From contig JAEPRB010000065.1 in the NCBI GenBank assembly GCA_016758965.1, positions 62,001 to 126,000 of the forward strand: a stretch of 64,000 nt of DNA. The letters run 5' to 3'. This DNA comes from Circinella minor (lineage: Eukaryota > Mucoromycota > Mucoromycetes > Mucorales > Lichtheimiaceae). The translations under genes were made by a program, and so were the position numbers. The notes beneath the pieces were generated by a model. The model saw only the letters and a program-made list of their open reading frames with translations. It was not told where the DNA came from and did not search any database. Positions 9,238-21,332 of this stretch are shown here, piece after piece (position 1 is the first letter of the stretch; every line of letters starts with the position of its first letter).

Positions 9238-10678
9238 TTTGTAAAATAAAATTCTCGCTTTCCACTTTTACAATCACTATGATCATTCGGGGCCAAAAAA
9301 CAAAGTATCGGTGGTCGCCATGCCCTCCTGTAAGTCTTTTTTCAATGGTGAATGTAGAATAATTTGCTGAGATATGCCGTTTATAGTGTCGAAATAAACC
9401 ATTAACGGAAAAAATGTTTTTATCAATAGGGTTAAGAATTTTACGTGCACATAAAAATAATCTACCACCATTTAAACATATTACAATATATTATTGATGG
9501 TCATAATTCACGAATAAATTATGTCATAACTGATACGTATAAAACGTGAAAGATCGTTTTCTTATAAGTTTTGAAAAAAGCGGTTTAAATATTCAAATTG
9601 TAGCAGATGTAAATGATATGATGATTTATACCTCTAAAAGTGAATTTTGTTCAGACAAGTTCAGATGGAAGTATGTTTTTAAATAGGAAACTTTAATAAA
9701 AACAATGTATGAGCAACAGATGGTGGCTATATCCTTATTTATAAATCAATTAATAGAACTTTCTTCTGAAAAAAGGACATGATTTATCAAAAATAATTTT
9801 TGTATATCCTATAAGAAAGGAAATAAATGTAAATTTAACAACTGAACAATTCTCTGAAATTGGTAATAAATATTATTAAAACAAGGTATTACGTACTGAG
9901 CAATACAAATCAATATTTATTTGAGTTTGATAGGCTGCTTTTACGTATGACTGTAAAATTAATTAAAACGAATGTCATTCATAAAAAGTTATTATATAAA
10001 GAAAAAAATACATTGTATTAGTTTTTTTTATGAAGTCTGCTTAGTAAATGAAATCGTACTATAAATGTCACAGGAGGTTGCTGGCATTGTACCACTGTGA
10101 TTCAAAAATCGTAAGAAAAAAATTGCACGGTTAAGAAAAAAAAATCGCACTGGTAGAACTACCCAAGATAAAAGTAGGAAAAAGAGGGATGGGGATTTGT
10201 AAATAATATATATATATATATATATGTTTACACAAATTAATAGATATTACATTGTCAATCATTATTATAATAAACTGTTGTATTTTATATATATGGGTAC
10301 ATGCATCAGTTTCGTGATCTATAGTTATCATGCAAAGCTGAGTTGGATAAGTTGTAAGAAGGGGGGAGGGACATTCTTAAAGCCCGAATAATAAAATTTA
10401 TATAATAAGGAAGTGAGATTTGAACAAGGTTATAACAATTACAAAAAAAAGGGAAAAAAAAAAAGAATGAAATGCACTTTTTTAGGGGAGAGAGGTGAAT
10501 CTATACATCTATCAGCTATTTACTATTAATTTTTGTTGGTGGATGTTTGTATATTTTGCAAAAGAAAAACAAAATGGTGGGGTTGGGATTGAGTTTGAGG
10601 GAAGAAGAGCGAAATGAAGTAAAGGGATTAAGTATATGTGGGTCAATGAGTACAACAGAAAAGGGACAAAAGGATGAT
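9238..10678. other. No intact gene; right inverted-repeat arm at 9930-10122
   Basis: Segment 9930-10122 is the right arm of the inverted repeat whose left arm is 6378-6590. Between 9541 and 9700 a plus-strand peptide reads VKDRFLISFEKSGLNIQIVA without start or recognisable family, probably another decayed ORF. The part after 10122 is A/T-rich, with a TA microsatellite at 10206-10225 and no feature before the TIM44 stop codon. Confidence 0.6.
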
Positions 10679-10968
10679 TTACCAAGTAGGTCTAGAATCA
10701 TGCTTTGCCATATCTATAATTCTCCAACCACCAGTAACAGGATTTTGAAGATCCTCTGGTTCCTTGGTTAATACACAAGCATATGTCACTTGTTCAATAT
10801 GATCTTCTTGACCATATGCAATTTCACCTGACTTTGCATTTCTAAACAAAATGATTTCTTGAGTACGGAACGACATGACAAAGACTGGGATATCATTTTC
10901 AAGAATCTTAGCAGCAACAAGCTATTAAAATGACATACCACACACAATTTAGTTAGTAAGAAAAAAGA

Positions 10969-11022
<54 letters not shown>

Positions 11023-12586
11023 TCATATATCTTCATCCATATTTAAAAAAACTTACATCCACATCGCGAAGATCTTGAATCTTACAATCACTAATCAAAC
11101 CTTGTTGCATTTGTGCTTGAATGACAGCAGTAAGAACGTTATAAGTCTATATAATCAAAATAAAACATTTAGTTTATAACCCAATTTTGCTTCTATGTGT
11201 AACGAATAATATTATCCTCAAAAAACCATTATGTTGTCATCACCCATCTTTCCTTCGTTTATTTTCATTTTTTTTTTTTACTTACAGCTTCTGAACACCA
11301 TAATTTTAAGGTTTCAACATCGCCACGAAGGTATGCTTCCATGACTTCGGGAATAATATAAGTACGAACTTCAGACATGAATTTATCCATATTGAAAGTA
11401 GGATCAATCATTTGGAAGGCACGAATTGCTTGAGCTTGATCGGATTCTTCAAAAATAGAGCCTAAAGTAATGATAATTACATTGTTAGAAAAACCACACC
11501 TGAAATTCAAATCAAATCAATAAGTTGTTACTATATTAATTCTACTTACCAAAGGTCTCAGAAATACGATCAGTGAATGCACGGGTATATGAAATGAAAA
11601 TATTATCAGAATCTTCATAATTTTTACGTGCACGGAATACACCTAAAATTAATAAAAAAATACGTCAGATTGTTATAACACTAATAAATCTAATATATCA
11701 AATTTTACTCCATCCATTTTCTCTCAAAAAAGGAATTCTTACCTTGAATAAAAGGATTTTCATCTTTAAACTTATTCCAACTTTCCTTCCACTTGGAATC
11801 CTTGTGCATTACCATGGAAGCACCAGCATCAGGATTTTCTTGTACTCTTCGTCTACCAGGCATGCTTTCTTCCGCTTTTTGAGCTTCTTCTCTCAATTTA
11901 CGACGCGTTTCCTTGTCAACAAAACCAGTGTATCGACCAGTATCATCCTTTACCACAGTCTTAACTGAATCACCAATTTTGCCTACCACTGGGTTCTTAC
12001 GAATAGGTTCAGAATGCTTATTAATATTTTCTGCAGCTTCTTTTAATCGCTTCGATGTTTCCTTGGCGAATTCTGTTTCAGAGGCTTCCTTCCATGACTT
12101 GTTGACTGATTCGGAAACTTTTCCTGCTGCCTGTGAGAACTTTTCTGATGCTTCTTTTAAATGTTTACTTTGTTCTGATTGTTGTAACTAAAAAGAGTTG
12201 TTTAATACATATTTAACCACTGTCAATATTCTATTTTTTTTTTTAAAAAAAAAGCTTGACATGACGACACACAAGTTGTCATAATAATAATATAGAAAAA
12301 AGTAAATCAAATTATACTTGTAAAATATATTAAATACCTTTGCCTTTTCATACATTTCCTTTGCCTTCTTCAAAGCATCGCTTTCAGCAAGTTTACCAGA
12401 TTCGTCTTGTAATGACTTAACACCTTGTTGGAGTTCCTTGTCCTTTTTAATTTGGTCTTTAATAGTATCCATAAAGACTTTAAAAGGAGAACTGTATTGA
12501 CGAACAGCAACAGTTTGTGTTCTCAACTGAGGTGCAATAATGCGGGTGCGTGTAGAGGAAGACAAAAGGGTTCGGTAAGCTGACAT
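10679..12586 (-). CDS. TIM44: Mitochondrial import motor subunit Tim44
   Basis: Peripheral inner-membrane protein that tethers mitochondrial Hsp70 to the TIM23 translocase at the matrix face. Six exons join in phase: 12338-12586, 11743-12187, 11550-11642, 11286-11461, 11057-11146 and 10679-10921. They give 431 residues, a typical family length. The N terminus (MSAYRTLLSSSTRTR, then VRQYSSPF) is a basic, Ser-rich matrix-targeting presequence. A charged, coiled-coil-prone stretch follows (residues about 35-150). The C-terminal Tim44 domain contains DNIFISYTRAFTDRI, QAIRAFQMIDPTFNMDKF and the closing GGWRIIDMAKHDSRPTW. I took the ATG at 12586 because the upstream in-frame ATG at 12649 would add a hydrophobic, non-presequence-like extension. 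The last intron (10922-11056) contains a (CT)n microsatellite at about 10974-11018. Confidence 0.95.
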
Positions 12587-13360
12587 TAGGACTATATGGA
12601 GTATATATGGAAGTGGTTGGAAAAGAGAAGAAAGAAGTATATATATCAAGCGGAAAGGTTAAAAGTATATGCTTGCCACTCCGAAATAAATTATATCCAG
12701 GGTGATAGTTGAACCTGTCACCGATATAAGTGGCTTTTTTTTCTATCTGAGTCTATTTACAACGTCAAAGCTTGGAGATTTACTCACAAAGTAAAACTTG
12801 GAGTTATGATTTAGAAAATGAACTCACAATCTGAAATTGGGTCACCTGAGCCCCACGCAGCTTTATTATTGAACAGTTCTAAGTAAAAATTGAGTTATCA
12901 CATAACAAGAATGAAACCTGATATCAATCATTCCTCGTTATTATGAATTGATTTGAATGAATTATATTTTTCAACCAATAGTACAGAAAATCGTAACTAG
13001 AATTAAAAAGAATAATGATTATTTTATGTGTACCTTTTATTTGGACTTATTAGAACCTTTTATTGGAAGCAATAAATATAATTGGTACATTAAAGTAGTG
13101 ATATTACTGGTAATCATGTCCTACATAACCAATTACTACCCTACTTTTTATATTATACTGAAACATAACCTCAAATAACCAAATTACAGTCACAACAGTT
13201 AATGATAAACGATAGTAGGGAACATTTTATATATATATGTTATTTTTAGAAGGAAAATGAAGCAAAAGGTACAATATGTATAGTATTTGATATTTTATCA
13301 TAGACGAGAAAGAAAAGGAAAACAAAAAAGAAAATAGAAGAATGTTACGGATTATTACTT
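12587..13360. other. TIM44 upstream region; no gene seen
   Basis: 774 bp between the TIM44 start and the ALDH7 stop on the same strand. It is A/T-rich with a pyrimidine-rich region close to the TIM44 ATG. It should contain the TIM44 promoter and the ALDH7 3' end, but I see no specific motif or coding signal. Confidence 0.5.
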
Positions 13361-15627
13361 TTAACCAAAGTTAATACCTTGCGCAAGTGGTAATGCACCA
13401 GAATAATTGATAGTACAAGTACCACGGCGACAGTATTGTTTCCATGAATCACTACCACTTTCCCGGCCACCACCAGTTGCTTTTTCACCACCAAATGCGC
13501 CACCAATTTCTGCACCATTGGTTGGGATATTTACATTAATGATACCACAATCGGAACCAGCAGGACCTATCCATTTGAAGATTGTTTCTGGATTTTGTGT
13601 GAAAATAGAGCTTGATAAACCTTGAGCTACATTATTATTGATAGCAATAGCTTCATCGAGAGTCTATATTAAATAAGTAAAAAAAAAACAGAAAGGAAGA
13701 TATTAATATATATTTTTTGGTTCTAGTAAAAATCCGAGCATATAAAAATAATAATTTGTTATCATCTATTTACCTTAAAAGTCATTGTGTGAAGGATAGG
13801 AACAAATGCTTCTTCCTTGATAACTTCCATATTCTTATCAACACGAGTCAAAGTAGGCTTTACAAAATTGCCACCAAGAGCTTCACCACCAAACAGAATC
13901 TTACCACCTTGTTCTTGAACCTTCTTTAAGGTTTCTTCATAAACAGAAACAGCTGCTTTGGTATGGAGTGGACCACAAAGAACACCTTCTTCTAATGGAT
14001 CGCCTACCTTGACTTGACCATAAGCTTTGATTAATCGTTCAATCAGAGTATCATAAATGTTTTCATGAACAATCAAACGGCGGGTAGTAGTACATCGTTG
14101 ACCCGCTGTGCCAACAGCAGCAAACAAAATGGCACGCGCAGCCAAATCTAAATCACAATCTTCCATAACAATAATAGCATTGTTACCACCCAATTCTAAA
14201 ATAGATTTACCAAATCGACCCTGTACAACTTGACCGACTTCACGACCCACCTTTGTGGAACCAGTGAAGGAGAGTACGTGGGCGCGTGGATCGGCTGCTA
14301 ATGAGCTACCTACTTCAGTACCACCAGTAACAAGCGAACAGAGAGCAGAAGGTAAGTTATGGTCACGCAATGTCTTTTCAATTAATCGAGTGACTGCAAT
14401 CGAGACTAAGGGAGTAGTGGGAGATGGTTTCCAGAGAACACCATTACCAGTAACTAAAGCAATGGCACTGTTCCAGCCATAGACAGCAACTAATTTATAT
14501 TTGATAATAAAAATAGAATGAGGTAAGTTTTTGATCATATATAGGACATAAGGGCGATACTGATGCTAATGTCGAAATAGATCATTCTGCCCGCTACTAC
14601 TTGAAATAATAGAGCAAGTATATATATATATATATATTTACCAGGGAAATTGAAGGCACTGATCACACCAACGGTACCAAGAGGATTCCATGTTTCAAGC
14701 ATGACGTGGCCAGGACGTTCAGAAGGTATCATAGAGCCCTTCATCATACGAGAAAGACCAAGAGCATATTCAAGAATATCAATGTATTCTTGAATTTCAC
14801 CAATACCTTCAGGCAAAATCTTGCCTATAATAAAAAATAAACATGTTAGTAAAAATAGTAATATAATATTTGAAAGGGGGATCACAAAGGGGTGAGGAAA
14901 GAGATTACAAAAATTATTCAACAAAACAAAACAAAAGTAGCTAGAATCCTTACCCATTTCTAATGCGACAACTTTACCCAAAGGTTCAAGATTTTCTACC
15001 AACGTTTGACGCATAGCAAGCAAAACTTCACCCCGTTTTGGAACAGGTAACTATAGTATATAACATGAATGAATAAAGCAAGTATTTTTTTTTATATAAA
15101 TATTTATATATAAGCACTGTAATCAACAATTCGTATTATAAAACCAAACAAAAAGAGCGATGAAACTTACGTCGCGCCATAATTTTTGTGCTTCAGCGAC
15201 CTTATCCAAGGCAGTGTTAAGATCGTTTACATTACCCTAATATATAAAAAAGGACATCAATAAAGACATACGGCAGAAAAAAAAATGTATCTAGTTATTA
15301 TCTGTTTTTTTTTTCCTTTCTTTTCGTTCCTTTCTCTTCTTTCCTCGTAAAATACATCTTTTTTCATTATTATTTATTTAAAACATTACTTACCGAAATA
15401 ACTTCAGCAATAACTTCGTTATTTACAGGATTAATTGATTTAATAACTGGACCGGAACCTTTCCATTCACCATCGAAAACACCTTTATTGCCAGACTTGG
15501 TGATACCAAAACGTTCAAAGGTATCTTTATGTTTATCGTAAATAGTAGACATGTAGCGAGCTGAATAGAAACGAGAAACTTGAGAAGCTTGAGTAGCAAT
15601 AAATCTTCCTTGTCGAAGTGCGTACAT
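13361..15627 (-). CDS. ALDH7-type (alpha-aminoadipic semialdehyde) dehydrogenase
   Basis: NAD-dependent aldehyde dehydrogenase related to human ALDH7A1 (antiquitin), which oxidises alpha-aminoadipic semialdehyde in lysine/pipecolate catabolism and also betaine aldehyde. Six exons (15394-15627, 15171-15236, 14954-15050, 14642-14824, 13774-14489, 13361-13663) give 532 residues in consistent phase. Visible motifs are [12 protein letters not shown] and [14 protein letters not shown] in the Rossmann part, FTGSTKVGR, the general-base region [11 protein letters not shown], and the catalytic cysteine in [13 protein letters not shown] (Cys326). The C terminus has [19 protein letters not shown] and [16 protein letters not shown], typical of the ALDH7 subfamily. 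The first 30 residues ([20 protein letters not shown]) are basic and hydroxylated, suggesting mitochondrial targeting. Substrate assignment rests on family membership. Confidence 0.92.
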
Positions 15628-17625
15628 TTTTTATAACTTTCAACGAAGTGGGGGGTTTATATATCTAAAGGATGTACTAAAAAAAAAAAAGAAAAAGGAA
15701 GAGGAGTTTACTGAGAAAACGCATAATTCCGCTCACCTTTCAAGAAAGAAGGAAATCGTGGGAAACTATGTGTTATGTATGTTTTGTTCTGATGACCCTG
15801 AAATTATACTTTCTATTTTGGCTCTTCTACAGTTACAAATTAAATTGTAAAATTCAAAGTTTGTGGAGTTTTTTTTTTGTGTTGTGAGTCATCATTTCAT
15901 TTTAACCGGTATCTAAATAAGTCTGTATGTTCCTTTATAATAAAGTAGGATGGTTTAAGTTTGGAACAAGATAAGACAGGGAAAATGAAAGAAAGAGTTC
16001 CCGGAATGAGAAAGTTACACTAATCTTCATTCGGATTGTGTAATTTTTTTATTCTTATCAGTGTGATTTTAATGGAACTTCCAATTTAGACCGTAATTCC
16101 ACGTATTCTCCCGATAGTAAATTCACACTCTTATTTAATCTGACATAGGAATTTCCACAAGTCACTGGCTACTATCATTGTATAATTGTTGTAAAATTCC
16201 AAAGACATTCTTTTTTTTATCTGCCGCATCTTCGGAAGACCATGTTGTCCAAATAGTTATAACATTTATGCATTAGATAAAGGGAGTGGGTGTCGTCAAG
16301 TAAAAGAGTGTAATTTTTTCATGGGGCACAAGCAACGTCACATTTCCCCGCCTCCTTCAGCAACACAATCAGAAAATATAAAATATAAATCTAAGTATTC
16401 TGTATTTAGAATTCATTAAGTTGGAAAAAATGATAACTCTTTATTACGATAAACATTTTGATACGTATTTGATAATAGCATGATATTAAGTTCTGTATTT
16501 ATAGTGTACAAGCTGCAATGATATTATCAACTGTAGGTTCCCCACTTTTTCTTAAAAAAAAAACAGACATTTGTCTTTCATTTTGAAACCAATTAGTTTA
16601 TTCCCTATGAAAACGACTATACCGAAAAAAGGTACAGAAAATCTCTTTAACGAGTAATCTGTAAGGTCGATCCATTGAAGGGGAGATACATTTATTAGAA
16701 ATATTTGATGTGAAAAAAAGAAAACAGTATCACAAGAACATGTATATTTAATAGTAGCGGCTATATCATGCGAGGTCTACTTTGGCAAGGAAAAAGTAAT
16801 CCCAACCATACGCTAATTAGAATTTACAAACAAGAAAAAGTACCCTTGATTTATTTAATTACATCACAATAAGCAAGCATTTCCTCTCATATGAGGAGGA
16901 AATCACAATCCTGGTTCGTGGGAAACTTTGAATCAGACCTTCAGAAAAAAAATCATAAACTGTTTTTAGCATATAAATATGGATGGTATATAAGCAGGTA
17001 GTAACTTTATGTATCTGGTAAATTTACCAGTTATAACACTAATTACCATTAACGAACAGATGATTACATTGGTTTGGGCTGAAGCGTGAGATAAAAAAAT
17101 ATTAAAGCGCGCTTAAATAGTTTTTGGACCACATGATGCTGAAATTTTAAGGATCAAAAACAACGTCGAAACATAAAAATTTGTTTTATTTTGATACTTT
17201 TAATTCAATCACACATTATCATTATTTACAACGTATCACTAAGAACCAATGCTTTACTACAAAGTAGTTTTTTTTTTACGTATATTGGATGAATACAAAT
17301 GAAAGGAAAAATGAATATACAGGTTTATTCAAACTTATCATTATTCTTCTATTTATTTCAATTCACGTAAGAACCAATGAAATATGAAATCATGCAGCGC
17401 AATATGAAATCTCTCCAATTTATTAATGCAACAGGGGTGAAAAAGGATATAATTGTATGAAGTTTTTCAAAACGTTACAACGACGGCTACACACGCACAT
17501 ACACAAGGTTAATTCCAGCTGACTTCCACATTTTCTATTCCTCCCCAATAGATAATAACTTTTACTACTATGGGAACCAGTTTTTATTAAAAGTTATCTT
17601 TACTGTTTAACTTTTTATTAACAAT
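15628..17625. other. 2 kb divergent intergenic region, no gene seen
   Basis: Lies between the ALDH7 start (minus) and the F-box protein start (plus), so it contains both promoters. It is A/T-rich with scattered poly-A and poly-T runs. No open frame with coding character, repeat or RNA gene was found. Confidence 0.6.
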
Positions 17626-19940
17626 ATGGCAACTGGAACAACTGCTCACGACAAAGTTGCTACAATAACAACTATTGTCAATCAACAACAGCAACAATCA
17701 ACAAAAGATTCAATGAAAATATTCTCACGAGATCCACAATTAAATCTGTTAAACAATCTCCTTGATACTGGTAAATTAGCACTCACTGAACATCGTTATG
17801 CCGATGCCATCACTTGTTTCGACGATGCTCTTAGTAATATCCAAACGCATCTCTTGTCCACCGTTTCCCTTTATCGTGCAACAGCATTGGAACTATCTGG
17901 ACACTATCAACCGGCCTACAACGATGCGTGTTCCGCTATTCGGTATACCAATTGTGCCGACGGATATTTGTGTGCAGGAAAGTTACTATTATTACAAGAT
18001 AATTTACGTGAAGCAGTACTCAATTATCATCAAGGTGTGACTCATGTTCCTCGGTCAGATCCAGGTCATTCAGCTTTAATGAATATGCAACAACAAGTTG
18101 CTGCAGAAATTGATAAGCGAAATAGTTGGAAATTACCCTATGATGTCGTATCACATATCATTTTTCTTTTACCACTCAAGGATCGTGTAAATTTTGCAGC
18201 AACTTGTAAATTCTGGCGTAACTATTTGTTCAAGTCGGCAGCCATGTGGCACACGCTTGATGTGAACCCTGAATTGTCGTCGTTTTCAATGAGTCAATTG
18301 ATGGCAGCGGCATCGGGACAGCATGTTAGAAAGCTCAAATTGTATTCAAAGGAAGCATTGGATTTGGTTGCAAAGTATGGGTGGGAGAATATAGAGTCAT
18401 TAGGTATAAATACATAATATGAAATGTAAATTAAAACTTATTTTCCTTCTTGGATTAACTAGTTGTATACATAGTGTTGGATATCGGAGACTGGCTCGGA
18501 TCGGATGCGTTAGTACGTCAAGTTTTTCAAATAAATCATTATAGTCTTCGAAAATTGGCTCTCCACAAGTCACCATTACTTGCATCACATAGTTTTCTTG
18601 CCACAGTTCTAACAGTATGTCCTGGTATTACTCATCTTGCTCTCGATACACATCCTTCTGATAATTTGGGTCCACCCTCCATCAACGCACATTCATTAGC
18701 ACCTCTTCCTGACACATTGTTTAACATTACCCACCTTTATATCACTGATCCTCGTGTCGTTAGCTATTTGCCTACTCTTTTACAACGATGTCCCGAATTA
18801 CGCCATCTCGCACTGGCCAAGCACAATTCACTGCGAAATGATGGTATAATACTACGAACAATTCATCAATGGTGTCCTCATCTTTGCAGTTTTCGATATG
18901 GTATTTCAAGTCTTGTGAAGTCTTATCGACCTCCAGGTTTACTCCTTGCTGAAGAAAAAAAGAAAAAAGACAATGACTCTGGATTAAGATACTTGGCTTA
19001 TTTTCCATATGATGGTGCTACCGTGGATGATGACTTGGCTCCTGTAATCGAATCCAATCACGATACATTAGAAGCTGTCTATCTCGACATGTCTGCAATC
19101 ATTGGTAGAACATTCCGTTCGGTATCAGCACTCATTTCATTGGGGGCTACTCAATTACGAGAACTTCAACTCTACAATTACATTCTCAGTGGATTTGGTA
19201 TCACATCACCCGAAATAGCCTCTCATCATTTATGCGGTATTTTTCGAGCATGTACATCTCTTGAAGTCGTCAACTTGCGTCGTGTTAATTCTGTGAATAA
19301 TCAAGTCCTTGATGCCCTTGGATCCTTACTCCATCTAAAACGACTCCACCTCGCCTTCAAATCCTACTCAACTACCTCTGTTTTATTCACCAAAGAAGGG
19401 ATTCGTTACTTTTTTGAAAAAACTCAAAATTTACAAGAATTCCATTTTCATACGGAAAACCGATTTGTCACGGATGATATCTTGTATGCAGCGGGAGGGC
19501 ATCAAGGACTACAACGATTGGAACTTTGGAGCGATTCAAGTTTAGCAGTAATAGGTGTTTCCAATTTTTCTACAGAAATGCAAGATTCTGAGTTAACGTA
19601 TATTGTTTTTCGAGCGCCACCTTATTTGTCGGTGACACCAACAGATTTTGCAAAGTTGGGAATGGTAAAAAAATTGACATATCTTGAATTACGAGGATAT
19701 AAAGAAACCGGTATATTGAAGAATGACTTGTTGACAACCTTATTTCAACAGAGGTCATTTGAGGGTGGTATTAAAAGCAGGCGGTTGACTGTTCTATTGA
19801 AACGAGGACAGGTGGCAGAAGAATATTTCAGTGACGAATGGTTAAATAATGTTCATAACCCAAGAGTTATACCTCAACCAACAAAGCATCCAGAATGTGA
19901 ACAAAAATGTTTGTCGACTTCCACAGAATGGATGTGGTAA
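17626..19940 (+). CDS. TPR / F-box / leucine-rich-repeat protein (Dia2/Pof3-like)
   Basis: Probable substrate receptor of an SCF ubiquitin ligase. Two exons, 17626-18403 and 18475-19940, join in phase to 747 residues. An alternative acceptor at 18462 would add 12 nt. The N terminus is Gln/Thr-rich. A TPR region follows at about residues 42-150 (LLDTGKLALTEHRYADAITC, then ALELSGHYQPAYNDACSAIR and LLLQDNLREAVLNYHQG). The F-box is at about 168-212 (LPYDVVSHIIFLLPLKDRVN, CKFWRNYLF). The remaining 530 residues are irregular leucine-rich repeats (for example LKRLHLAF, LQRLELWSD, LTYLELRGY). The order TPR, F-box, LRR matches yeast Dia2 and fission-yeast Pof3, which act at replication forks and telomeres. 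Orthology is not certain, because Mucoromycota carry several such proteins. Confidence 0.8.
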
Positions 19941-20357
19941 TAACCAAGCTTATAGTACCATTATTACCATTACGTATCTTTATAATCATTATTATTATTA
20001 TTCTTTGTATATTTAATTATATATGTAAATACAACAATCATATGCGTAGTATATACCCTTTTATTTCGATATAAAATATCCTGTTGATTTATTACGTATT
20101 TTATGGATTTATTACATAGCAACGGCATTGGAAGTGAATTTAATTATAATATTAGTAGAATGAACTCATGTAATATAATGAGTATATAAATAGTATCATA
20201 GCAACAGAAAAAAAAATGCAATTAATTATTCCTATTAAAAAAGAAGAAAATTAGTACATGCTGTCACGTAAAATAAAACTATATAAACTCAGTGCTAAAA
20301 TTCAAGCTTTTCGTTTTTCTTTCTCTTTAACTTTTCGTTTACAAACAATTCTGATCA
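19941..20357. other. Short intergenic region upstream of ELF1
   Basis: 417 bp, same-strand spacer. It contains the 3' end of the F-box gene and the ELF1 promoter. The ELF1 side is pyrimidine-rich (TTTTTCTTTCTCTTTAACTT near 20310-20330). Nothing else is visible. Confidence 0.5.
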
Positions 20358-21051
20358 ATGGTAAGTTGTCTATTTTTATGACTTGAATCTTTTCTTAGCT
20401 ATTGATATTACTGGTAATGGATATATATGCTTATTAATTCTTTCTTACTTTTTCGGAAAAAAAGGGTAAACGTAAAGTAAAAAGAAAACCAGTCAAGAAA
20501 CTGAAAGACAAACTTGATAATCAGTTCAATTGTTTATTTTGCAACCATGAAAAAAGTATTGAAGTGAAAATGTAAGTAATATAGAAAAATATATGTACTA
20601 TTCCCGCTATTATTTTATTGGTTTTCTGATTAACATGTGGTTTTTTTCTACTTCCTAGTGATCGTCCCAACAAAGTAGGCCATCTTTCATGCAAAGTGTG
20701 CGATGTAAACTGGCAATGTTCTATAACGTGTAAGCTTCTCTTTTATATAAAACAACATAGTTTATTGAGTATAGTAATATTTAACCAAAAATAAATAATG
20801 ATTATTTAGATCTTGATGAGGGAGTAGATGTATATTCTGCATGGGTCGATGCTTGTGAAGATGTTAACAAGGGAAGACGAGAACAAAAATTACGTGAACG
20901 TGATAGACAAAAAGATTTGGAAAGAGATACTGATGATGAACCTAGACGACGAGCACCAGCACCAGTAGCAGCACAAAGCAGTCGTACTAGTTTCGCGAAT
21001 GATGGTTTAGATGCATATGATGAAGAGGACGAAGATGATGATGACTATTAA
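20358..21051 (+). CDS. ELF1: Transcription elongation factor Elf1 (ELOF1)
   Basis: Small zinc-binding factor that binds elongating RNA polymerase II and promotes transcription through nucleosomes and transcription-coupled repair. Four exons (20358-20360, 20465-20571, 20659-20729, 20810-21051) give 140 residues, close to the yeast protein. The first coding exon is only the ATG, followed directly by a GTAAGT intron. The basic N terminus reads [19 protein letters not shown]. The zinc-binding cysteines are C24, C27, C48 and C51 (CLFC and CKVC). The conserved [13 protein letters not shown] follows. The tail is charged and ends in an acidic run ([10 protein letters not shown]), as in yeast but absent from animal ELOF1. 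It converges tail to tail with the Rad26/CSB gene 281 bp away. Both proteins act in transcription-coupled repair, though adjacency may be chance. Confidence 0.95.
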
Positions 21052-21332
21052 TTATAATTTCCAAACACACTATAACATACATACACAACAAACAATAACA
21101 ACAAAAAAAAAATTTAACAATAATAACCATCATCATTATACATCCTACTCTACTCCTTGATCAGATATTATTATTGTTTTTTTATGTACATATCTTATAT
21201 AAAACTCATACTTTTACGTATTTTTCTCTTCAAATATCAACGTCATCAAAAACAAAAAAATCAAATGAAAGATATTTTTTATTTTATTTTTTATAAATGT
21301 CTTTCTTTTATCTTCTCTATTTATTCGATTAA

